Origin: Saccharomycopsis phalli
Lineage: Eukaryota > Ascomycota > Saccharomycetes > Ascoideales > Saccharomycopsidaceae
Direction: 5' to 3'
Assembly (NCBI GenBank): GCA_020342235.1
Contig: CP073213.1
Span: 1,094,501 to 1,158,500, forward strand
DNA: 64,000 nt
Shown one piece after another: positions 9,282 to 18,221 of the stretch. How positions within the stretch are numbered: position 1 is the first letter of the stretch; each line of letters begins with the position of its first letter. The notes beneath the pieces were generated by a model. That model was given only the letters and a program-made list of their open reading frames with translations. It was not told the DNA's origin and searched no databases. Position numbers and translations under genes: made by a program.

Positions 9282-10451
9282 ATGTTACGCTCCAATCACA
9301 TCAAGGGTGCAGCAACGTTGCGAAGATATGTTAGCAACGCAGTAGAAGCATCCCTTCCTACCGCGCAGACTTTTTCCAAAAAGCAGACACGACGCAACTT
9401 GCGGGGTGAGCTCAGCAAGGGGCCCAGCTTTGAGGATTTTGTACGAGGCACCGCCAAGGATTTCAGTCTTGAGGACCCGCTCCAACAGGGCCGGTCGGAA
9501 GAGCTCAAGAAGTTGCCGAAGTGGCTCAAGGTTCCGATCCCCAAAGGGAAAAGTTTCAGTACCCTTAAAAAGGACGTGCGTGAGCTCAAGCTCGCGACGG
9601 TATGCGAGGAGGCCAAGTGCCCCAACATTGGCGAATGCTGGGGCGGCGGCGGAAAAAACATGGATCCACGCACCGGGGAGGTGGACCGCTCCAAGGCCAC
9701 TGCCACGATTATGCTCATGGGCGACACATGCACGCGGGGCTGCCGGTTCTGCAGCGTGAAGACCAACCGTAACCCAGGGGCGTTGGACGAGAACGAGCCG
9801 GAAAATGTCGCCGAGGCGGTTTCCCGATGGGGCGTCGGGTACATTGTTCTCACGACGGTGGACCGCGATGACTTGGCAGACGGCGGGGCGCAGCATCTAC
9901 GCACCACAATTGAGCGGATCAAAAGCAAGAGCCCGCAGATGTTGGTCGAGTGTCTTTCCGGAGACTTTTTGGGAGACATGCAGCTGGTGGAGCAGCTTGC
10001 CACTTCTGGATTGGAGGTGTACTCGCACAACTTGGAGACGGTGGAGGAGTTGACTCCGTTTGTGCGGGATCGGCGGGCAAAGTACCGGCAGAGTTTGGCG
10101 GTTTTGGAGCACGCAAAGAAGGTGAATCCGTCGATATTGACCAAGACGTCGCTCATGCTTGGGCTCGGCGAGTCTGATGCGCAGGTGTTGCAGACGTTGG
10201 CAGACTTGCGGGCCGTCGGATGCGACATTGTGACATTTGGCCAGTACATGCGTCCTACCAAGCGCCACATGAAAGTGGTTGAGTATGTCAAGCCAGAGAA
10301 GTTTGATCACTGGAAGAAGGTGGCAGAGGAGCAGTTTGGGTTTGAATATTGTGCCAGTGGGCCGTTGGTGCGGAGCAGTTATAAGGCTGGGGAGTATTAT
10401 ATTGAGAATTTGTACAAGAAGCGTGCCATGGAGAAGCAGGGAGTAGTATGA
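9282..10451 (+). CDS. LIP5: Mitochondrial lipoyl synthase
   Basis: Radical-SAM enzyme that inserts two sulfurs into octanoyl groups bound to protein, making lipoyl cofactors for pyruvate and 2-oxoglutarate dehydrogenases and glycine cleavage. The protein has 389 residues with a basic, acid-poor N-terminus suited to mitochondrial import. The auxiliary cluster ligands [12 protein letters not shown] are Cys108, 113 and 119. The SAM cluster motif CTRGCRFC is Cys150, 154 and 157. The C-terminal RSSY supplies the conserved Ser ligand. All catalytic features are intact. The conserved strand [12 protein letters not shown] and VEYVKPEKF are also present. The start is the first ATG, 46 bp after a CACGTGAC box. 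Confidence 0.97.
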   Translation: MLRSNHIKGAATLRRYVSNAVEASLPTAQTFSKKQTRRNLRGELSKGPSFEDFVRGTAKDFSLEDPLQQGRSEELKKLPKWLKVPIPKGKSFSTLKKDVRELKLATVCEEAKCPNIGECWGGGGKNMDPRTGEVDRSKATATIMLMGDTCTRGCRFCSVKTNRNPGALDENEPENVAEAVSRWGVGYIVLTTVDRDDLADGGAQHLRTTIERIKSKSPQMLVECLSGDFLGDMQLVEQLATSGLEVYSHNLETVEELTPFVRDRRAKYRQSLAVLEHAKKVNPSILTKTSLMLGLGESDAQVLQTLADLRAVGCDIVTFGQYMRPTKRHMKVVEYVKPEKFDHWKKVAEEQFGFEYCASGPLVRSSYKAGEYYIENLYKKRAMEKQGVV

Positions 10452-11795
10452 AATGGTGAAGTTATGTAGGAGGTGATGGAATGAGTAAGTAAAGCTATGG
10501 TTTTTAGTGTTGAAAAGTGATATAGAAGGTAATGTAATGAGTAAGTACAGCTGTGGTTGGACTTTGGTACTGGAAGCTGCTGTTAGTTCATATGTGAGTT
10601 TATAATATTACTTAGGTTGGTCTCTGACGGACTCTGGTGTTGGTTTCAATTGTCAATTTATGATGCTAGTTTATGATTGTTTTCAACGTTTGTTTCCAAT
10701 GTCAAGCCATACTGTCGAGTACTAGTGTAATTACATTCAATTACATTCAATTACATTCAATACATGCCAATCCTTATCCATCTATCATCCTCCTCAGTTC
10801 ATCTTCAACATTCCAATGACAATCCATAATGCATTCCATTTGGCTGCCTGATCCTCGCATACACCCCCTTTTTTCTAGATCATTGGTTATTCCTTGCATT
10901 GTACTAATGCGCTGGCTCATCTGAGCAAATGCCAGCCCACATTCTCTTAAAAGCCCGTGCAATTCCATCTCAGTACCCAATCCAACCGTGTGCGATTCGC
11001 CGAGGCTCCAAATCTACGTTTATATTCCCATAGGCACCATGCTCCGTCAATCCCTGCCTATCTGTCATACGATCCATCTGTATCATTACTGCGGATCTTT
11101 GCTTGATATACGCAAGTCACACGCGGTGATAGGAGCTGAAAAATACCCAGGCAATATCTGGTCTTTGTATATTTTTGATACATGCTGTGATTTGCATAAT
11201 TAACCGCCATGTAAACCACAATGGGCCATTCCCAGAATAAGGTTGTTTATGAGTTTCAGTCAGGGATCACGATTAATAATGGGCTGCTCATTGCATGATA
11301 TTTTTCGTGGTGCATGGCCCAGCGGACTTTTTCTAAGCGGACTTTTTCCCAGCTGACTTTTCCCGTTTGACTTTTCCGGCTGTCCCGCCTGACTTTTCCC
11401 GCTTGACGTTTCCAATGGTGGCGGTAACCACGACAAAATGAGGCAATGTCGCCGCGCCCCTGCTGGTGCAGGCCAGGTGGCAAAGTAGTAGAGCTGACGC
11501 AGGTGGTGCACCTGGCGGACCGTGTTGTAGCATAAGTTCGGTAACGCGGGGTGGGATAATTCCGCCGCACGTGCGGAATCGTCGGAGTTATAATTTTGGC
11601 CAGATGGCAGCAAAAGAAGATTCATCCTCCCGGTAATTACAAGCAAGCATCCACCAGTAGAACCCAGTCGCCGCCCAAGCCTTGTCCCGTTGCTGCCGCG
11701 CAGCCCTTTCCAACATAGCCTATGTTGTGCGCATAGCAATTGTCCGATCCCGCAGCGCGAGATATATATATGCATAACACAAGTTGTTCTTGCTC
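10452..11795. other. Intergenic region between LIP5 and the second Zn2Cys6 gene
   Basis: Downstream of LIP5 there is an imperfect direct repeat of about 55 bp (10468-10560), then three perfect copies of TTACATTCAA (10731-10761). Further on lies the GACTTTTCCC array (11321-11413) and a TATATATATG element (about 11763-11772) some 25 bp before the downstream ATG. Small frames here are of low coding quality. Confidence 0.55.
11321..11413. promoter_or_regulatory. Array of six GACTTTTCCC-type elements upstream of the Zn2Cys6 gene
   Basis: Six units of 13-15 bp with the common core KGACTTTTCCC start at 11321, 11336, 11351, 11365, 11387 and 11401. Spacing is close to one and a half helical turns. 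The flanks vary (AGCG, AGCT, GTTT, GCCT, GCTT) while the core is kept, which suggests selection on a binding site rather than simple slippage. The array ends about 380 bp upstream of the regulator ATG. Confidence 0.5.
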
Positions 11796-14384
11796 ATGAA
11801 TATTCCCAGAAAACGAATCCGCAAAACGTACTCCTGTCTGTTCTGTCGCTTGAAGAAGAAAAAGTGCGACCAAAAGAAGCCGGCCTGCACTTATTGCATC
11901 AAGCACTCGAACCAGGATCACTGCGACTATGGGCCTCGGTCCAACAACGGGGTGCTCAAAAACGACTCAAAGCGAGGGGTTCTGCGCAAGCCGTGCGGGG
12001 ACCCGTTTATTGCGTTTGATGTTGGGAAGATCTTGGTGGACGGCGTGCCGCACAAGAACACGGTCGAGTTTCTCCGGTCGAAAGTGAACGAGTATGAGGC
12101 CACAGTGTGGTACTTGCATAACAAGCACCAGGAGTTTATGGAAGCCATGACGGACTGCAGCGTGATCGATTTGTTCCAGGCGCCGTTGCGGCTAATCATC
12201 CGGGACAGCAACGTCTGGGACACAAAACCATTAAATTTCCGGGGTCTCTTCCTGGCCGATCCGTTTGTGCTGCAGACGATGCTCCGGCTGTTCCAGTTGT
12301 ACGAGCGGGTAAAGCGGCATCTTTGCATGAAGCAGATGCTTCCAAACAAGGGCGAGTCGATGCACAAGCAAATGCAACACGAGACCGTCGGGTTCCTGAA
12401 GTTGATGCACCAGATCCTCGAGCAAAAGACCCCCTTGTTCCAGTACAATTTAAACTTGATGATCCTGGTGTACCAGGCGCGCAGTCCGCGGCCCGGAATG
12501 CAGGCGCTCCTCAGCAGCTTCGAACGCGACTCGATTGTGCTGGAAATCGAGCTGCTTCTCCCGCGCACAGAAGTGATCTTGTACTTGTGGCACAATTACG
12601 AAAAGTTTGTATACCCATTTATCCCCGTGATCGACCTCGACTCCTTCAAAAACGACCTCGAGTTGATCGTAGTGGGACTCAATTTCGACGCCCTGGGCAG
12701 CCAGTTGAAGAACACAAACTACCGGGTCTCGGTGGAAAACCCCCAGGAGATGGGGCGTCTTGCGAGCTTCCTTGTGATTCTCCGACTCAGCTACCTTTCG
12801 TTGAAGATCAACCCAAACTTTGTCAAGCTGTCGAGCGACATTGAGCGTCTGGTAGTCAACATCTCGAATCTCGAGTGCATTGGCCGCAAGTACGTTGAGA
12901 TTGCAATCCAGATTGTATGCGCATGCCAAGCGCTCAAGCGGTCGAATCTCCACGGGTTGGCGGCGCTCATGCACATTTACTACTACATGACCATCAGCGA
13001 GGAGGACTGCAACCGGTTTGTGGGCGACGAAAAAGAGGTTTTGCTTGGTACTATCTACGCGCTGGCGACCAACATTGGGTTGTATCGGGACTGGACCAAC
13101 GCCACCCGGGTGTACTTAGGGGGTGACGGGCGCGAGATGCAGGACGAGAGCTTGGTGTACTTGACGCGCAAGATATGGCACATGGTTGGGCGGTTTGATG
13201 CGTTTGAGTTGGTGCAGACCGGGTCACCGATGCGCAACATCTTCTGCCGCAAGATGGTGCAGCTTCCAATTTCCCCGGCGCTAGACAGCGAGAGCGTCAA
13301 CTTAACCATTGACAACAGCTACGCAGGGTACGAGTCACTTGTGCTGGTGTGCCGCAGCATGTCGGCGTTGATATTCTGCAACGACACCCCGCACGTGAAG
13401 GAGTTTTACTCCAAGTTCTTGGAGGTCAGCGACATGATTGTGCGGCAGTTCTCCGAGGACCCTGAGTCCTTTTTCATCAATGACGACAACTTTTTGGGCA
13501 AGACCTGCGCCGGACTGGACGCAAAAACCGCATACGGTGTCACGTTGCAGAAGGTGTTTCGTTTGGAAAAGTTGGTCTGCTTCTACACCCTCAAGTTGAA
13601 GTTGATTCTCGTGTTGTTACACCACTACGAGCAGCAGAACAACGTAGCGTCGTACCACTACTTTCTCCAGCAGGGCCTCAAGTTGGCGTCGGAAGTTGCC
13701 CGGTCGGTGTACCACCACTGTCTCATCCGCAATCACGATTTTCTCAAGTTGGATGTCGACGAGTCGTTGAAAAACTTCAACTACCGACTTGCGCCGTCGC
13801 TCGGCGAGTTGAGCAACATCTTGTTGTTGTTTTTGATGGGCTTATGCTACCGGATCGTCACCAGTGCCTCCAAACTATACATGCAGAATGTCGACCTCCA
13901 AAGCCCTCCGGAACAAGATACCGCCCGGCTCCAGAGGTTGGTGGGCTTGAAGGCGTCGTGTCTCGGGCTCTTTGAGTTTTTTCTCCGGCTGTACTACGAG
14001 AAGTTGTGCAAGTTTTACTTGCAGACCTTCAAGGGCCATTGTGTGTACCACGACTTTCTAGCGAGGTTCAAGACGTTTGAGATCCAGAGCCGCTACAGCA
14101 ACGTCGGTGAGTTGATCATGCCGGATCCGTTTACCCTTGGGTTGTCCAAGTTTAATCGCGAGTGGGTTCTGCTCCAGTCATGTGACATGTTTGGGCATAT
14201 GGCCGAGGACCAGATTATCCAAATGGGCAAGGTGTTTGAGCGAAAGAAGGATGATGTGAGTTTCCATCAGTGGTTGGAGGAAGGGAATATGAGATTGAGA
14301 AATTGGGGGACCACGTTGAGATCGGGGTTGATTAGTGATCGGTTGATGAATTATTTCAATGATAAGGAGTTGAGTGTTTATTGA
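11796..14384 (+). CDS. Zn2Cys6 transcription factor
   Basis: Zinc-cluster regulator of 862 residues, uninterrupted. The cluster CX2CX6CX6CX2CX8C is Cys14, 17, 24, 31, 34 and 43, preceded by the basic PRKRIRKTYS. A fungal-specific transcription-factor domain follows; around residue 270 it reads VYPFIPVIDLDSF, then LVILRLSYLSLK, HIYYYMT and ATNIGLYRDW. The same succession of motifs occurs in the partial regulator at 1-2393, so the two are distant paralogues. The start is the ATG at 11796; the open frame extends only four codons further without another ATG. The last residues (ELSVY) stop immediately before a large minisatellite. Regulated genes are unknown. An array of repeated elements lies upstream and may include autoregulatory or other factor sites. 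Confidence 0.9.
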   Translation: MNIPRKRIRKTYSCLFCRLKKKKCDQKKPACTYCIKHSNQDHCDYGPRSNNGVLKNDSKRGVLRKPCGDPFIAFDVGKILVDGVPHKNTVEFLRSKVNEYEATVWYLHNKHQEFMEAMTDCSVIDLFQAPLRLIIRDSNVWDTKPLNFRGLFLADPFVLQTMLRLFQLYERVKRHLCMKQMLPNKGESMHKQMQHETVGFLKLMHQILEQKTPLFQYNLNLMILVYQARSPRPGMQALLSSFERDSIVLEIELLLPRTEVILYLWHNYEKFVYPFIPVIDLDSFKNDLELIVVGLNFDALGSQLKNTNYRVSVENPQEMGRLASFLVILRLSYLSLKINPNFVKLSSDIERLVVNISNLECIGRKYVEIAIQIVCACQALKRSNLHGLAALMHIYYYMTISEEDCNRFVGDEKEVLLGTIYALATNIGLYRDWTNATRVYLGGDGREMQDESLVYLTRKIWHMVGRFDAFELVQTGSPMRNIFCRKMVQLPISPALDSESVNLTIDNSYAGYESLVLVCRSMSALIFCNDTPHVKEFYSKFLEVSDMIVRQFSEDPESFFINDDNFLGKTCAGLDAKTAYGVTLQKVFRLEKLVCFYTLKLKLILVLLHHYEQQNNVASYHYFLQQGLKLASEVARSVYHHCLIRNHDFLKLDVDESLKNFNYRLAPSLGELSNILLLFLMGLCYRIVTSASKLYMQNVDLQSPPEQDTARLQRLVGLKASCLGLFEFFLRLYYEKLCKFYLQTFKGHCVYHDFLARFKTFEIQSRYSNVGELIMPDPFTLGLSKFNREWVLLQSCDMFGHMAEDQIIQMGKVFERKKDDVSFHQWLEEGNMRLRNWGTTLRSGLISDRLMNYFNDKELSVY

Positions 14385-15058
14385 GGGAGGGAGTGAGGGA
14401 GTGAGGGAGTGGATTGAATGGATTGAATGGAGTGGATTGAATGGAGTGGATTGAATGGATTGAATGGAGTGGATTGAATGGATTGGATTGAATGGATTGG
14501 ATTGAATGGATTGGATTGAATGGATTGGATTGAATGGATTGGATTGAATGGATTGGATTGAATGGATTGGATTGAATGGATTGGATTGAATGGATTGGAT
14601 TGAATGGATTGGATTGAATGGATTGGATTGAATGGATTGGATTGAATGGATTGGATTGAATGGATTGGATTGAATGGAGTGGATTGAATGGATTGGATTG
14701 AATGGATTGGATTGAATGGATTGGATTGAATGGATTGGATTGAATGGATTGGATTGAATGGATTGGATTGAATGGATTGAATGGATTGAATGGATTGGAT
14801 TGATTGGATTGATTGGGAATTACTATAAAAAGCAGACTGTTTGTTCAGAAAGATGGCGATTTATTAATGTTTATGATTTAAATTAGAATTTTTTAATGAA
14901 AATTAAATAGCAAAATTGGCACGCAGTCAAGCTGACCTGCCAATGCTTACAAAAATAAGCCGTAGACTGCCGATTGTCAGAAGTTTATTAGATACAGGAT
15001 ATAGACAAGGACATTCAACGACTGGCAAATTAACATACCCATTGGTCTCTTGCAACAC
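14385..15058. other. Spacer between the Zn2Cys6 and NUR1-like genes
   Basis: Most of this gap is the 14-bp minisatellite described at 14386-14818. The remaining 240 bp, shared as 3' region of the convergent NUR1-like gene, are AT-rich with no visible gene. Confidence 0.6.
14386..14818. repeat. Large minisatellite of 14-bp GAATGGATTGGATT units
   Basis: Begins directly after the regulator stop codon with GAGGGAGT-type units, then turns into about 25-30 copies of GAATGGATTGGATT. Shorter variants lacking GGATT, or with GGAGT in its place, lie mainly at the edges. The long uniform core implies recent expansion or homogenisation. On the opposite strand it is a TTCAATCCAATCCA array. Confidence 0.95.
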
Positions 15059-15838
15059 TCAACGACTGACCAACTGTCGTAAAAGCCGCTGGTCTCGGTT
15101 GCACAATGCCTGCTGGTCCTTCAAATTATACGTCTTAAACTCCTGACGACCACGGGAAGTCTCAAATCTCTGGAACGACCGTTGGTTGTGAGGACCTAGC
15201 GTAGCGTCAATCAGCACGTCGTAATACTTTTTGGACAACTTTGGCTTGACGTACTTTTCATTGTACTCATTCAACGTTTCAGAGAGCACAATCTGCTTGT
15301 CCTTGAGAAGCAGCTCAAACTTGTCAACGACGTACGCAAAACCCATGTAGACAAAAAACGGAAACAACAAGCTCTTGACGTCAAAGGTGGTCAAATCGTA
15401 GTAGTAGTACATGTGGATCGGCGAAAGAATCTCAAGCAAGTCGAGTTGTGACTGTTTCGGCTGCCAAACTCGTAATTGCCAAACATTGTCTGATTTGTAG
15501 CTGTTTCTGCTGTCAACGTTGGTGTTGGCATCCTTGAGAAACAACTGGTAGTTTTTGTACGAGCTGAAGAGCAAGTAGCAATTGAACAACAGCACCATGC
15601 TGAGGCCCACAAAGACGATGTGGTAAATATAAATGAGCGACTTGTAGGGCGCAATGAAGGAATTATTGACAAACAAATCGGACGACTCAAAGTACTCGTC
15701 GTTGATGGTATGCCGCACTTTGTACCACTTTAGCAAGTACAACGCGACATTCGCAGTATATCCCAAGGGAAGAACAAACCGATCGGTGTTCCAATCCTCG
15801 ATTGTTTCTAATATATCAAAGTACCAGTCCTCAAGCAT
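15059..15838 (-). CDS. NUR1: Nur1-like nuclear rim membrane protein
   Basis: Protein of 259 residues with two pairs of hydrophobic segments. It resembles the Nur1/DUF2418 family, whose yeast member sits in the inner nuclear membrane with Heh1 and helps tether and silence rDNA. Supporting motifs are the segment VWQPKQSQLDLLEILSPIH (the family has W-P-x-x-F...FSPxH), a transmembrane stretch LLFPFFVYMGFAYVV, and the family-like tail KDKQIVLSETLNEYNEKYV followed by KPKLSKK. The ATG at 15838 (MLEDWYFDILETIEDW) is chosen because sequence upstream is AT-rich and of random composition, although the frame stays open to 16057. The protein is shorter than S. cerevisiae Nur1. Family assignment is from motif memory and needs a profile search. 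Confidence 0.65.
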   Translation of the reverse strand: MLEDWYFDILETIEDWNTDRFVLPLGYTANVALYLLKWYKVRHTINDEYFESSDLFVNNSFIAPYKSLIYIYHIVFVGLSMVLLFNCYLLFSSYKNYQLFLKDANTNVDSRNSYKSDNVWQLRVWQPKQSQLDLLEILSPIHMYYYYDLTTFDVKSLLFPFFVYMGFAYVVDKFELLLKDKQIVLSETLNEYNEKYVKPKLSKKYYDVLIDATLGPHNQRSFQRFETSRGRQEFKTYNLKDQQALCNRDQRLLRQLVSR

Positions 15839-16276
15839 GGTGTGTATTGGTGATGTGTGGCAAGGGAGTTGAATGCACGGTTCAAATTTATCTACAATGA
15901 GATGCACGAATTGCATTGGCAAGTTGTAGAATGAACATGACTGAAAAATGTAGAGCAAGGTCAAAAGATTGAAATGATTAGGTTGAAAAGATGTAAATGA
16001 ATTGTTGAAAATCATACTAATGAAAATTCGCCCAGCACAATAAGACTGATTACTCAAGACTCATTCAAACAAGACTCACTCAATATATAACCACATACTA
16101 TATATAACCTCACACTATATAATCTCACACAATATAACCTCACACAATATAACCTCACACAATATAACCTCACACAATATAACTACATCCAATATAACCC
16201 CATCCAATATAACCCCATCCAATATAACCCCATCCAATATAACCCCATCCAATATAACCTCACCTAATACATCACC
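15839..16276. other. Spacer between NUR1-like and IPK1 genes
   Basis: Contains the NUR1-like promoter and the 15-bp minisatellite at 16094-16285. Nothing else is recognisable. Confidence 0.5.
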
Positions 16277-16285
16277 TCACCCAAT
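16094..16285. repeat. 15-bp minisatellite overlapping the IPK1 stop codon
   Basis: About a dozen units of CACACAATATAACCT changing to CATCCAATATAACCC towards IPK1. The last diverged unit contains the IPK1 stop codon (read on the minus strand as GGG TGA), so the array starts exactly where the gene ends. Confidence 0.9.
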
Positions 16286-17125
16286 ACAAGATTCCCACTC
16301 ACAAATCAGATCATACCCGTTTTCAATCAACTCCACCTCGGTCCTTTTCCAGCGTCGCCATTTGCTCCTTGGCTTACAATCCAAATCAATCATCCTCACA
16401 GTCAACCCACTTTCCTGAAACACAAGAAACACCGTCACATCACGTAACGTCATACCCAATAAAAGCTCGTCACTCACATCGGCTTCAGAGCCAAGCAGCC
16501 TGATTTGATGCCTGTTGTCGTTTATATTCTGATACTGCGCCAATACGTCAAACACGTTATTTTCCAGGCACAAGTATTCGGCAAACCTACGCGTCACGTC
16601 CTGCTGGTGGGGGAAATTGTACCTCCCGAGAATCTTCTGAGCGACAGTGGGGTCTTTTTGAAGTAATTCCAAGACACAGTACTCCTTTGTACGTGTCTTT
16701 TTGTTAACGGCATTGTTTGCGCAAGTTCTACAATAGACAGTGTCCAAATCCCGGTACAACCACTTGGGCTTGATTTCCAATACGTACCCATTGGGCAATT
16801 GGTACAATTTGTCGTACTTGTGTTTCTCCACCAACGTGCCGTGATTGACATTTTCCATCAACACTGCGTATCGCTCCAGTTTATCTATTGTGACTGGTAA
16901 ACTCTGCTCCACCTTTTCTTTGAACTCGCTGGATAATTCAACGAGCAGAGCCGGCACCAAGTACTGTTTGAAAATGGGCGGCACGACCTTCTGAATATAC
17001 TCGTGGCATTGTTTTGTGGAAGCGTTTGCGTTGCTTAGTTTTAGTCGGAGGAGCTCGTTGGGTTTTTCTTGGTTGATTAGTATTAAGTTTGCGTTCCCCT
17101 GGTTGAAGTATTTCCAAGGAAGCAT
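16277..17125 (-). CDS. IPK1: Inositol-pentakisphosphate 2-kinase
   Basis: Nuclear kinase that phosphorylates inositol 1,3,4,5,6-pentakisphosphate at the 2-position to make IP6, which supports mRNA export. The 282 residues match the length of S. cerevisiae Ipk1. Diagnostic segments are the N-terminal WKYFNQGNANLIL, the EIKPKWLY motif near residue 118, the YCRTC zinc/structural segment directly after it, and a C-terminal TVFLVFQESG...IDLDCKP strand pair that carries the metal-binding Asp. The start ATG at 17125 gives MLPWKYFNQGN, which aligns with family N-termini. The stop codon lies within the first unit of a 15-bp minisatellite. Confidence 0.88.
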   Translation of the reverse strand: MLPWKYFNQGNANLILINQEKPNELLRLKLSNANASTKQCHEYIQKVVPPIFKQYLVPALLVELSSEFKEKVEQSLPVTIDKLERYAVLMENVNHGTLVEKHKYDKLYQLPNGYVLEIKPKWLYRDLDTVYCRTCANNAVNKKTRTKEYCVLELLQKDPTVAQKILGRYNFPHQQDVTRRFAEYLCLENNVFDVLAQYQNINDNRHQIRLLGSEADVSDELLLGMTLRDVTVFLVFQESGLTVRMIDLDCKPRSKWRRWKRTEVELIENGYDLICEWESCIG

Positions 17126-17214
17126 GAAAGAATCGCTGCAAGGATCGGCAAAGGCTGGTGACCATGACGATAAGGTTTATTGTTTATTCGCTTTACATTG
17201 TGTGTTGATATTGG

Positions 17215-17320
17215 TTTGTAATATAATATCTAGGATAAGAAACGGTAAAATATATTTGCTTGGCTATTTAAAGTCTGACTAGTTAAACTTGAAGACACGT
17301 TCTCTGTAGCAAGAGAATGG
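17215..17320 (+). repeat. Dispersed repeat family B
   Basis: Shares with the copies at 20855, 29325 and 55435 the ordered blocks CTAGGATA, AAAATATATT, GCTATTTAAAGTCTGACT, TTAAACTTGAAGACAC and GCAAGAGAATGG. In one frame it reads SRIRNGKIYLLGYLKSD, then a stop, then LNLKTRSL, resembling translations of the other copies. Confidence 0.65.
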
Positions 17321-17462
17321 ATAGTGAGTATATTTTCGCACAGGAAATCCAGAGGCAGTATTTCTCAAACCCACATTAGTTCTTGAGTAGTCGACTAGAT
17401 GAAAAATTGGACTTGATCAGTTGTATTGTGTATGCCATGGGCGTAATGTAGTATAATAGTCA

Positions 17463-17570
17463 TGATATTTATTCAAAGCTATAGCTGTACTAGGTTCCCA
17501 GAGGAGAATTATACTTTGCCTTCCAAGACCAAGGACGGTGCTGCTATGTAGTTGTCGAAAGAAAACTCTG
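17463..17570 (+). repeat. Dispersed repeat family A
   Basis: About 100 bp with blocks TTCAAAGCTATAGCTGTAC, TAGGTTCCCAGAGGAGA, ATACTTTGCC, CCAAGACCAAGGACGG and GCTATGTAGTTGTC. The reverse complement of 32970-33068 contains the same blocks in the same order with few changes. It could be a fragment of a solo LTR. Confidence 0.75.
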
Positions 17571-18103
17571 TGACTGAGAAAACTTTTGACTAGAGCTTGT
17601 GAATATGTAAAGTAATGGGTCTTGGAGGGGCAATGTGTGATGTAGTATTCATCAATGTGTGAAATTTGAGCTCTGAGGTGCTCTGAATGGAGCTGAAGAG
17701 TAAAGTTACAATTTCATTATATGTTGTTAAACTGAGTGTGTTTACAAAGAAACCAGAATGAATAATTTAATTGTAATTTTGGTATATATTCCTGCGAATC
17801 CCAGTAATGTCTGGACTCGGCACTATAGGTGAAGGGCCAAGTTGAAATGACACTAGAAAGATGGAATTGAAATGGCACTAGAAAGATGGAATTAAAATTA
17901 ATAGACATGGCTTGGTTACATATGTTTTGTCATTGTATATATATTTACAAATTCTGTTTATATTTACAAATTTCCCACTTTATCTTTGCAGCAATAACCT
18001 CGTCATAAAGAGTGGCATCCTAGAACTAGAACCATATTAAACTACTGGTTTTTTATAACCAGTGGTGTAATCCCATTTCCCTATTGCACTATCTTCACCC
18101 ACC

Positions 18104-18202
18104 AAATCACCACTTCCACTGACTCGCCACTCTCTCAAATCACCACTTCCACTGACTCGCCACTCTCTCAAATCACCACTTCCACTGACTCACCACTTTC
18201 TC
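18104..18202. repeat. Three 33-bp tandem units next to the HTD2 stop codon
   Basis: Perfect 33-bp period starting at 18104, 18137 and 18170; units begin AAATCACCACTTCCACTGAC. A partial fourth unit runs to about 18212, ten bases from the end of HTD2. Confidence 0.95.
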
Positions 18203-18221
18203 AAATCACACTCACCCCAAT

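Larger units (their letters stand above)
17126..18221. other. Intergenic region rich in dispersed and tandem repeats
   Basis: Contains a family-B copy (17215-17320), a family-A copy (17463-17570), two tandem 24-bp units near 17840-17895 and the 33-bp array at 18104-18202. No gene or tRNA is visible. Confidence 0.6.

Noticed and set aside
10774-10980. A 68-codon minus-strand frame downstream of LIP5
   Set aside because: It opens with TTG, not ATG, has no recognisable similarity, and lies among short repeats.
11260-11775. A 171-codon minus-strand frame in the promoter of the second zinc-cluster gene
   Set aside because: The frame runs through the repeated GACTTTTCCC elements and has repetitive, non-protein-like composition (repeated Gly-Lys-Ser).
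15839-16057. Upstream extension of the NUR1-like protein
   Set aside because: The stretch opens with TTG and is AT-rich with random composition; the conserved part starts at 15838.
18104-18202. Regular repeats resembling a CRISPR array
   Set aside because: The units are directly abutting without spacers, and the genome is eukaryotic.
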